Of a stretch of 47,027 nt of DNA, positions 1 to 8,802 are shown piece by piece. The stretch comes from Dimargaris cristalligena (taxonomy: Eukaryota; Kickxellomycota; Dimargaritomycetes; Dimargaritales; Dimargaritaceae). A program made the translations under genes and the position numbers. The notes beneath the pieces are model-generated. The model ran no database searches. It had not been told where the DNA came from and saw nothing but the letters and a program-made list of their open reading frames with translations. Numbering within the stretch: position 1 is the first letter of the stretch; each line of letters starts with the position of its first letter. The stretch covers positions 1 through 47,027 of the forward strand of contig JANBQC010000176.1 in the NCBI GenBank assembly GCA_027576995.1, written 5' to 3'.

Positions 1-1537
1 AGACCAAGACTGCTCCAGTTGGCCCTGATAAGGTTATCAGGCTATATTACCTTGTGGTATTAATTGCGACCACAACAACGGCAACTTCCTTATTGATGTG
101 ATGCATTCATCTCTCCATGGTTTTGAGGTGATCGCATTACCACTTCATTAAGCCGTCAAACATTAATAGGGTCTGATTTGTAGCAGCGGAGCTCCCTTGG
201 GAAACCGATGCACCTGTTTTCAGATAAATGAGACGTCTGAGTATACTGCAGTGGGTTGTACGGGGTTCACAACCTTCCACCAACCCAGCAGCCGGTAACA
301 ATTGGCCATGCGCAATAATACGAAATATAACAATTGCAGCAGTGTATATGTTTCTTTGCGTTTCCGTTTAATTACGATTGGGTATTTTACCCCACTCTTG
401 TACCTGTCGAAACCGATGGGTACGGAGGTTGAAAAAAGTCGAGATAGTGTTTTACCATTCAATACATTATGGAATGCCAATTATATAACGGGATTCCTAA
501 TTATTGACCATAATTCGGTACTACTTCAAGCAACAACGACCAGCAGGTCTTGTGGTGCCTTTCGGCTTACATGTGCGGCATTTTGACCGATGCATGGTAC
601 ATAACCGTTCGGTACAAATGTACTAGAAGGACATATCATTTCTTGCATAGCATTTAGGCGTATAAAACGACCTAGAGTGAATGTGGTAGGGAATGCGCGG
701 TATATACTGCTATTGACGAATTAGGAAGTATTGTCTAGGTTCAATAGGAATTCAGTAGCCTTAAGTTTGGAACACAAAGTCTCTCAATATCCGAGAACAG
801 CTCCAAAGAATCGTAAAATCGATACCCTCACTGCCAAACCCCGAATAGTCGGGATCTCCAGGCAGTGATGAATTTACCTCGGCTATTTAAAAAGAATTCC
901 GATACAAGTTTCAAAACCATTCATCGAGTAAAAGCAGCTATCTCCGGCATTGAATTAAACCGGCCTTTTACTGAGAAAACACGTGCCCCGGCTTCAGCCA
1001 ATTGTTGTAAAACACGCGATTACGAATAGAGAGATGGCGATATAGGGAAATATTGTAAATAGGAATGAGTAAATTCAGCGACTCGCGACTTTAGAACCAT
1101 ATCTATGGCAATAGGTAGTTGGAATATCATTATTTTTTTTAAAAAAAAACAAGACTTTGATGAACGTCTACGATTGCAAAGCCATGGCTGGTTTGAAACA
1201 TTCGCTGCTATATTAATTGAAGCTACGCTTAAAAATTCGATAGAGGTGGTTCAGAAAAAACCGATATGTAAACGCTAAGCATCTGCTAGATGTGCGTAGT
1301 GCGAAGCCCCGGTCTAGGAATAGCACCCCTATGAGAGCCAACGTCGAAGCCCGGTTAGCCAGCGAAATCGGCCATCCAAATAGATTTTTGAGACCAGATA
1401 ATGGAACGCAGATAATCGAATTTTATTAAGTAAACCAACCCAATAGGCCCAAAAGAAAATACCAGGTGCCGCTTCGCATGGTGATGGGTGTTAGGACAAA
1501 CCTGGCAAGGCCCTTTTATATTTAACATCTAACATGC
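1..1537. other. Left flank, no convincing gene
   Basis: No open frame here has recognisable domain content. The longest frames, at 302-586 on the plus strand and 220-480 on the minus strand, overlap each other and look like chance ORFs in AT-rich sequence. Visible structures are a two-tier inverted repeat at 828-868 and an abrupt T-run/A-run near 1133-1149. The stretch could hold the 3' flank of UTP6, which ends at 1538, or decayed sequence. I cannot assign more. Confidence 0.5.
828..868. repeat. Two-tier inverted repeat (possible hairpin)
   Basis: An outer 8-bp stem TCACTGCC (828-835) pairs with GGCAGTGA (861-868). It encloses an inner 5-bp stem CCCGA (840-844) pairing with TCGGG (849-853) around an ATAG loop. 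The two arms of the interior loop are unequal (4 and 7 nt). Both arms are perfect. It does not match a tRNA layout, and no gene is visible nearby, so its role is unknown. Confidence 0.5.
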
Positions 1538-3943
1538 CTACATATCATCCAAAAGGCATTGGTATAGTAATTCGAATTGCCCCGGTTGGTCAACGGCCCG
1601 CAGGGCCTGCCGGTAAATATCCTGGACCTGATTAGACTCGTCCACATCAAAATAGTACTGAATGTATTCGAGCCAGTATTCCATAGTCTTGGGTGCCACT
1701 CGAACCAAATGGCCATAGAGTTCCTTCACGCGGGCCGGGTTGTTCCCGTTCTCCTTTTCGAAATTGATACAGGTGTGATAAACCTCAGGACTAACAATGG
1801 CCGTGAGGGCCAATCTAAAGTGATGACATATAATGAAAATCGTGAATTGTATAAGAATTAGTCTCAGGTAGCGGTGGTTATAAAAGGGGTTCCGGCAGAG
1901 AGAGAGCGAGAGAGAATCGGTGCAAGCCAGACCGACTTCCCCATTGGAGATACCAACTATTCGGCGGCAATCTATACAGCGGTGACCGGTCCCGGCTGGA
2001 ACCCAGCTAAAATACAGCGGGAAGGATAAACCTTGGGGACCCTAAACTTACTTTTGGTAGACTTGACGCAGATAAGCGATACCACCGGCCTCGAAGGCCC
2101 ACGATAAATACTGGGATTGTACATACGATTGGGCGGCCTTGGACGACGTCTCGATCAGATAACTCACCAACTGAAGGGATTCCTCAAACAGCCGGTTTAG
2201 TTTACTGCGCGTCAGGGGCATATCCAAATGGGTGTCCTTCTCCTTCGACTGGACCCGCCACTGATCCATAATAAAGTTGAAGTAGGCGGTCCACAGCTCC
2301 AAGGAGCCAGGGCTCTCACGGATACCGTTTTGATAGATGGCTAGAAGCTGGGGTACGATAGGGGCCAGATTGACCACCGAGCCCTCGTCGTCGTCGTCGT
2401 CATCATCATCATTATCGCTGGCATCGCCGTTCGACCCCGATTTCGATTTCGATTCCAAGAGTTGGGGGTTGGTGAGAAGATGGCCCTGGATAATGAAGTC
2501 AGCGCGCAGAATCCAGGGACGTTCCTCCTTCGGATACAGATGTGTCGTGAGTTCGGCGAGTTGCCCCACCTGCTGGGTGAGCTGCTCGACAAGTTCGGTC
2601 GTCAGAAATTCGGGCCAGGAGCCGACTTCCGCTTCGGATAGTTCGTCAAACCAGTCGGCCACTGCCATGCAGTATTCCGGGGACACGGCCGAAGTCGCCT
2701 GGGACTTGGCGTTGTTTTTCTGCATTTGCAACGCCAGGCCTATCCAGTGCAGCAGGACCCGGCAGATGAACGTGCGCAGGTGGGTCTCGGTAGTGGCGAA
2801 CAGTTTCGGAACCAGTGACCGGTGGGCGGCGAGAAACATACCGGCGGTTCCCAGACGTACCACAGCACTGTCCAGTTGGGCAATGTACTGGGCCAGGGCG
2901 TCGACGTAGGCGGGGGTGTCTACATCCACCCCGACCAGCTGGCGCTCGGCTAGAAGGCTAAAGGTACGGCCCTCGTTGGGAAAATCCTTTTCGATGGAGG
3001 TGTATATGTCATCCAGCACGACAGGGAAGCGGGGAAAGAGCTGGGCGATGCGAATCAGGGCCACCCGGAACTCCAGGTCGTCGGGGATTTGTTGGATGGC
3101 GTTCTGGAGCACCAGACGGGGGATCGCGCCCTGCTTAAAGTCGTCAGTGTTACCCGCGACGGCCTCGTTCACTTGTTCGTTAACCTCCTGGGCCATGGTG
3201 TCCTCGGTCTCGTTATCCTGCCCATCCTCGGTCATTTCCACCGATGCAGCAGTGACATCTTCCGCGCTCTTTTCCTTTTCGATAATCTCCCGGAGGGTTT
3301 CCCGCTGGGTGAAACGCTCAACGTAGAGCAACTCCAGCTTGAAGTACTCTTGCCAAATGTTCTTGGCCTCGGGATTAATCCGGATCGCCCGGAGAAAGAT
3401 GCGGCGGGCGCCCATGGGGTCGTCAATGTTGGCGTACTGCCAGGCCCCCGCCTGGATCCAGAGCTGACTGGAGCAGGGATTTTTAACAATGGCTTCGGAA
3501 AAGAGAGCGGGGAGTTCATGCGCATCGCCGAAACTTTCGATGATGGCAATGTACTGGAGCCACAGGGTCACGTCGGTGGGGTAGCGACTCAATATGCGGC
3601 GAAAGAGGGAGCGGATCCGACGCCCCTGAGTTTGTTCGAGAAACCGGCGCACCTCCTTTTTCTGATTGGCCTGGGCCCGGGAATGGTGGGATTTGGGGGA
3701 TTCATCAATCTCCCCGTACACCCGCTCGAAGCGCGACCAGCGTAGCTCGCCCAAGCGCAGCTCGTATTCAATGTAGCGCAGGAAATCCAGCTTGGATGTG
3801 ATACCGCTCTGCAACAGGTTCTCGAAGTAGGCGCGCTTCTTAACCACGGCCTTGACTTCGTCGGCGCTAAATATATCGAAGCGCTGGTAGGCCCGGAATT
3901 CGGGGGCCTGGCTTTCCAGGTGGCGGGTAGCGGTGAACGACAT
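1538..3943 (-). CDS. UTP6: UTP6, U3 snoRNP / SSU processome HAT-repeat protein
   Basis: Predicted 722-residue UTP6, a component of the U3-containing small-subunit processome that acts in the nucleolus in early 18S rRNA processing. Exon 1 is 3943-2052, exon 2 is 1814-1538. The intron (2051-1815, 237 nt) has a GTAAGT donor and TTTAG acceptor and restores frame exactly (phase 2). The N-terminus shows the family's typical opening, with an LESQAPEF...FSADEVKAVVKKRAYFE block and an FLRYIEYELRLGELRW block. These are followed by half-a-TPR (HAT) repeats, for example around WLQYIAIIESFGD and IFLRAIRINPEAKNIW, and more in exon 2 around residues 630-720. An acidic Asp run (about residues 512-522) sits in the middle and is an insertion relative to short homologues. 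It is somewhat longer than the human (about 600) and yeast (440) proteins. It is head-to-head with TTI1. The family call is firm; the last residues assume no further exon beyond 1538. Confidence 0.9.
1897..1915. repeat. (AG)n-rich microsatellite in UTP6 intron
   Basis: A short AG dinucleotide run interrupted by a single C lies inside the UTP6 intron. It reads as CT-rich on the transcribed minus strand, upstream of the acceptor. Confidence 0.7.
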
Positions 3944-4570
3944 GGCTACGGCGCAGGTCGCGAATAGGTTAGGCGGTACAGGTCACTGGAACGGGGGGGT
4001 ACTGGAAGTCTAAAAAAGCCAGACGGCAGCTGGTCGAGAGTGGGCAGTCGTAATTAAGCGAAATCGGCGTAATTTAAACAGGCAATAGGCTGGGGCAATG
4101 GCAATGCTCGACTTGAAAAATGAACGGGAATCAGCTTGAGTAGGGAGGGCAAGGCATTAGAAGCTCGACTGGGAGTCGTATTGGCGGGATAGATAGCAAG
4201 CACTCCAACAAGCTAAAGCAGCTTCATTGGTTTTCGTAATTTTATTGCTTTAATTTTTTTTAATCGTCCGAAAAAAAATAGGCAGGTGGGGAATTATTTA
4301 TGGGTCATGGGAAAAGATTTAGTAGGATAGATTGGTCGATATCCCTGAAAACCATTCAATCATCATCACTCATAATAAATGATGAGTAAAAGTATACAGT
4401 AGGGGAATGTGGGAGACAACAAAGCCCAGGTCCTTCGTTCAGGGTGACGAATGGGGACCACGTCTCCGAAACGACTTGGCCCAAACCCAGCCCATGTACA
4501 GTACTGAGCCAAACTAACTCCCCCGTTACCTTGTTTTAGCCCTCCATTCCCCCCACTCTTCCCCTTTTCC
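3944..4570. promoter_or_regulatory. Bidirectional promoter region UTP6/TTI1
   Basis: This 627-bp gap separates two divergent start codons, so it must hold both promoters and 5' leaders. A G7 run at 3993-3999 (C7 in the UTP6 sense) lies 50 bp upstream of the UTP6 ATG. C-rich pyrimidine tracts (4542-4570) lie directly upstream of the TTI1 ATG. No clear TATA box was recognised at a fixed distance. Open frames within it look spurious. Confidence 0.5.
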
Positions 4571-7500
4571 ATGCCCGACGTAGTGCAGGAGCCCCCCCAA
4601 TCTACCCTAGGGTACCTCTATGAAACCTACATTCCTCGCATTGAGGCCTTTGTACGGTCCCCGGGCGACTCCCGGACTCCGACAGGACTAGTCGGTGAAT
4701 ATGCCACCGTCCTAGGTCGCCTCATCACCGTGCTGGACCGGACTCTACGCGCCGCCTCCGGTCCCCACTCTGCTGGCCCCACGGAGCACCTGGCGCATTC
4801 TCTCCACCAAACCCTTCGCGTAGGGGCTGGCTTTATAACCGCCGCTAGCCAGCGCGACTCCCAAATGCCCACGGCCTGTTACCGGGCCCTCTTGGTGGCC
4901 CTGGTTGCCCTGCTGTGTGGTCCCACGGTGGGTGCTCGCCCGGAGCTTCGTATAACCACCTACCACTGTATTCGGTCCCTCCTTGAACTAGGCCTCCGGA
5001 TAAGGTCATCTGCATCCCATGCTGCTTCATTTATTCTGGCCGTTGATACCCCGTCCACCCTGGAGCTCCTATTTTTATTGAGCCACCAGTGTCTCGAAGC
5101 TCTCGCTAGTGAGGACGGCCCGCCCGAGCTCCGGGAGGCAGGGGCCGGCGTCCTTTGGCTGATTGTGGACGGCGTATTTCACCAACACAGAGATCTTTTG
5201 CTTAACCTTTTACCAGGAGTACTGTCCTGTATTTGCCGACTCCTCCAGCGCCCCTCTGTCATTACCGGACCAAGCACCTATTTAGCGCAACTCATCGACA
5301 TCACCCGCGTCTTGATAAAGGCGACCTTGGCGGATCAGCCAAATCAACAATGGATTACTCGGACTGAACCCACCTGGTCGGTTCTACACGGCCGGCAAAC
5401 GACGGCGGAAGATAAAACAGCGCCCGAAATCAAACAATCTCGGCAACCTACCGCTGGTCCTGGCCAATCACGGAGCGGCCCTCCTCTTATCCACCGGGAT
5501 GCTACTTGGTGGACCCAAACTCGGCCACGGGTGCAGTCTTGCTTAAGCATCATTATGGGCCTCCGACACCATGCCCACTGGCGGGTCCGGGCGGCGGTGG
5601 CTACTTTCGCCGCCGACATCTTGACCCATTGCTTAGTAACTCTACAAGGGGGCCTAGCCGACCTTCTCGAGACTTGTGTGGACCTCACCGCCGACCCACT
5701 GTCCGAGGTCCGCTCCCCCAGCCAAGCCATTTTAACCACCCTCACCGAGCGCTGTGCCTCCGATCCGCTGGCCCACCAGCTGGTACATGAAGAGTTGGGG
5801 CGTATTGTGGGCCGGATGCGCGCCAGCCCCTCCTTAAGTCTAGCCGCGGGGACCCTCCCTGACCCCGCTGAAGGTGCATCGCAGGGGGGCGTTTCGTCTT
5901 TTGCCAACGATCTATCCCAAATTACCGACGGAAGCGCCCAGCTATCGATTACCTCGAGCACTAATGATGCCGGCCTACGGCGCTATGCCCAATCATCGGC
6001 CCGCGAAGTGATCCGTTATATGAAGGTGGTTACTGCATTTGCACCGGTCTTGCACTCAACGGGCCGGTTTTCCGACGTGGATCTTCTGGAGCAGTGGATC
6101 ACTGCCATTGTGGCCAATATCCCCTTGGATGAACGAACTCCGGGATCTGCCGTTCCCCTCAAAATTGAAGCCAGTCCCTCCTCCTCTACTGGTGGCGGTG
6201 GTACACCGAATATGCCACTGAACCAATCGTCGCCAGCTGATGTATTGGCGCAGTTTTGTCAATCAACTGACCAACTACTTGAAGGGGCGGCCTTGGCTGG
6301 CTATCGCGAAGCGCGTCAGTTTGTCACAGCCCTTGACCGTTATCTAGAACACTGTCTCGCCACCCAATCATCCCAACTCCTCCAACTGATTGTAGTTCGA
6401 ATGGCACCCATTTTAGTGGATTCGTCCACTAGTGAACCGACTCTGACCATGGAGCGGGCCCAAAATATGTTTTTCATTAACCGATTTTTACGCGCCCTGG
6501 CGCATAGTTCCGTCGCCCAGCGTCCTAACTTTCGTTCACTAATTGACATTTTAGAGGCCTATACGAAATTGATTACAGATCAGCCCGAAAACGAGGGCTC
6601 GCGGTTGGAAACTGGCTCGACCCATTGCTCCCTTCAAGAGAACAACTCGACCATAACTAGGCTACCGCTAGCGTCGTCCGGACGGGGGAACCCTGTTGGG
6701 GATGTGGTATGTTGTCTGGCATTTGAGGGCCAGGCCCTGGTTGCCCACTTAATGGGCGGGGCTTTCCGTCCCCAGTTGGCCAACTGCTTGTTCCCGCTAC
6801 TGTCGGCTCTCGATCCCCCCGGCACCTCGGGGCAACGCCCACTTCTCGGCGCCTTCGCTGCCCACCAGGCCGCGCGGAGTTTGGTGGTTATAAGCCGGGC
6901 CTGCGGCTATACCGGTGCAGACCTATTGGCTCCTTTGATTGTAGATAATATTGATTATATAATGAACGGATTCACCCAGCGCGTGCAACTGGGCTTCCCC
7001 CAGTCCCAGTGGTTCCAGGTTCTGCGCCAGGCCATCGTGTTAGCCGGTCCCCATATGATACCTTTTGTAGACGACGTACTGGAGGATATGCTCGATATCG
7101 TCACCGTCTGGGTCCAGCAACCGGACGTGGTTATAGCCGTATGGCAGGTGATTGAATCCATTGCGGAAGTGCTGGACCACCACGAGGCTAAAACGCCAGT
7201 TGCCCTTATTCTACAGCAAACCCCAGCCGCCTGCCTCGCCCTTCCAGCAACGAGCCGTAACTCAACCTCCAAGGAGTGGACCGCCTCCCTTCAAGACCTC
7301 GTTCAACACCGCACCCTAACACCGTCGGTAAACACTACCTATACATCGAGTTCACTTACCCCGGGGCCGCCCCAATCCTCCACCGAATCATCCGACAAAA
7401 TACCTTCCCGCTCCAGCTCACCTGAGCTACCCGAGGCCCCAGCCTCAACCGAGGTCGAGTTGACCATCACGCAGGCACTGGCCTATAAAATGGCGCTGTT

Positions 7501-8266
7501 TGCCCCCCATTATTTAGTTACTTCCACTTTGCCCGTGCGAACTCTGGCCATGGAAACCCTACTGCACACTCTGACCGTCACGCACGGAACCCCGGAATTC
7601 CTCGCCCTAGTCCACCGCATCTGGCCCGATATCGTGTCCCGGCTCCGCGACCGCGAACCGGCCGTGGTCATCCAAACGACCCGACTCATCCGCGTGCTCA
7701 GCGCCCTAGGGGGTGATTTCTTACGCAAACGGTTCCTCGACGACGTGTGGCCCGCATGGCACACCCTGCTCCAGGCCATTCTCCGCCAGGATGTCCACCC
7801 CACCATGTACGTCCAACTCATTTCCACCGACGTTCAACATATTCTGGGGGCCGTATTGGATACCTTGGCCTACGTCGCCCACCACGTCCCCTTATCCATC
7901 GGCACGGTCGTCGCGATCATCACCCGGGTACTGCCCTTCCTGGCTGCTCAATTTCCCCTGGTAATCCGGGATAAGACCATGGTGACGATGCGGGTCTTGG
8001 CCGACCAGTACGGCGATATTGTTTGGACTATTCTCATGGAGCTGGAGGGAACGGAGGCCGTGGCCCCTCCAAGTGGTGTAGCGAACAAGGGGCGACTCAT
8101 CCAGTATCTACCCACTGCTTCGTCAGCGAGTGGCTCCTTATTACCCGGCCGTCCAGCCCAGTCTTCCCGCCACCACCGGACTCGGGTAGTGCCCGGATGG
8201 GCATCGTGTATGGGCAGTCTCTATACCCCTCGGCTCCAGCTTTTGAAGGCTCTTGGTAATCCGTGA
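4571..8266 (+). CDS. TTI1: TTI1, TELO2-interacting protein 1 (TTT complex)
   Basis: Intronless 1231-residue HEAT-repeat protein. TTI1 forms the TTT complex with TEL2 and TTI2, an Hsp90 co-chaperone that matures PIKK kinases including TOR, ATM and ATR. The best diagnostic region is the C-terminal third: a VHRIWPDIVSRLRDREPAVV helix pair (about residues 1015-1035), then FLRKRFLDDVWPAWHTLL (about 1054-1071). After these comes the closing block with VLPFLAAQFPLVIRDKTM and YGDIVWTILMELEG, matching the TTI1 C-terminal domain. The N-terminal half is made of alpha-helical HEAT-like segments, for example HHAHWRVRAAVATFAADIL. Low-complexity Ser/Thr/Pro linkers lie near residues 540-560 and 915-955. Length is close to the usual 1000-1100 plus linkers. 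The ATG at 4571 follows a pyrimidine-rich leader and is the first in frame. Paralogous HEAT proteins are the main alternative. Confidence 0.85.
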   Translation: MPDVVQEPPQSTLGYLYETYIPRIEAFVRSPGDSRTPTGLVGEYATVLGRLITVLDRTLRAASGPHSAGPTEHLAHSLHQTLRVGAGFITAASQRDSQMPTACYRALLVALVALLCGPTVGARPELRITTYHCIRSLLELGLRIRSSASHAASFILAVDTPSTLELLFLLSHQCLEALASEDGPPELREAGAGVLWLIVDGVFHQHRDLLLNLLPGVLSCICRLLQRPSVITGPSTYLAQLIDITRVLIKATLADQPNQQWITRTEPTWSVLHGRQTTAEDKTAPEIKQSRQPTAGPGQSRSGPPLIHRDATWWTQTRPRVQSCLSIIMGLRHHAHWRVRAAVATFAADILTHCLVTLQGGLADLLETCVDLTADPLSEVRSPSQAILTTLTERCASDPLAHQLVHEELGRIVGRMRASPSLSLAAGTLPDPAEGASQGGVSSFANDLSQITDGSAQLSITSSTNDAGLRRYAQSSAREVIRYMKVVTAFAPVLHSTGRFSDVDLLEQWITAIVANIPLDERTPGSAVPLKIEASPSSSTGGGGTPNMPLNQSSPADVLAQFCQSTDQLLEGAALAGYREARQFVTALDRYLEHCLATQSSQLLQLIVVRMAPILVDSSTSEPTLTMERAQNMFFINRFLRALAHSSVAQRPNFRSLIDILEAYTKLITDQPENEGSRLETGSTHCSLQENNSTITRLPLASSGRGNPVGDVVCCLAFEGQALVAHLMGGAFRPQLANCLFPLLSALDPPGTSGQRPLLGAFAAHQAARSLVVISRACGYTGADLLAPLIVDNIDYIMNGFTQRVQLGFPQSQWFQVLRQAIVLAGPHMIPFVDDVLEDMLDIVTVWVQQPDVVIAVWQVIESIAEVLDHHEAKTPVALILQQTPAACLALPATSRNSTSKEWTASLQDLVQHRTLTPSVNTTYTSSSLTPGPPQSSTESSDKIPSRSSSPELPEAPASTEVELTITQALAYKMALFAPHYLVTSTLPVRTLAMETLLHTLTVTHGTPEFLALVHRIWPDIVSRLRDREPAVVIQTTRLIRVLSALGGDFLRKRFLDDVWPAWHTLLQAILRQDVHPTMYVQLISTDVQHILGAVLDTLAYVAHHVPLSIGTVVAIITRVLPFLAAQFPLVIRDKTMVTMRVLADQYGDIVWTILMELEGTEAVAPPSGVANKGRLIQYLPTASSASGSLLPGRPAQSSRHHRTRVVPGWASCMGSLYTPRLQLLKALGNP

Positions 8267-8802
8267 TTGGAACCTTATTGACTGGATCGGCTATATAGCG
8301 CAATATCCATAAAGCACATATTACTCCATAAAAATAATATAAATGGCTAGGAATTAAAACAACCGAGAAGTAAGAATAATGATTAGGGATTTATTCGAGA
8401 CCCTGCTGTAATAGTCTAAGAATACTCCACCAGTACTGTCCCTGTCCATTAATTGTTAAATATTATACATATTTTTTTACTCGACTTTCAATATTACACC
8501 TAGCCATTTCACTTGAGGATTATGGCACCTGACGCTATTGCAGCAATATCAATATTATTTACAATCTTGTATTACTGCGGAGTTTCATTGATCCCTCAGA
8601 AACGATAACAACATCGTCTGTAGATGAGGGGTATATACTCACGGTGAGAAAGGCACAAAGGTAATAAATAAGATAGAATATAATAGACATTAAACATAAG
8701 GTATGGTTCAAAAATGACCGGGTATTGTTTTAAATAAATAAGCTTGGATGGGGGGGGGGAGAAATGCTCGTCCATCTATTGAGCACACGTCCCATCACTT
8801 TA
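8267..8802. other. Tail-to-tail intergenic, no gene
   Basis: AT-rich spacer between the convergent TTI1 and USP genes, presumably their 3' UTRs and poly(A) sites. It carries a G10 run at 8750-8759 immediately beyond the USP stop. No credible frame was seen. Confidence 0.6.

Noticed and set aside
1133..1149. T-run followed by A-run palindrome
   Set aside because: Simple homopolymers in AT-rich DNA; no further structure or gene context.
2337..3745. Plus-strand ORFs of 136-218 codons opposite UTP6
   Set aside because: They lie wholly antisense to a well supported conserved gene and have no family features.
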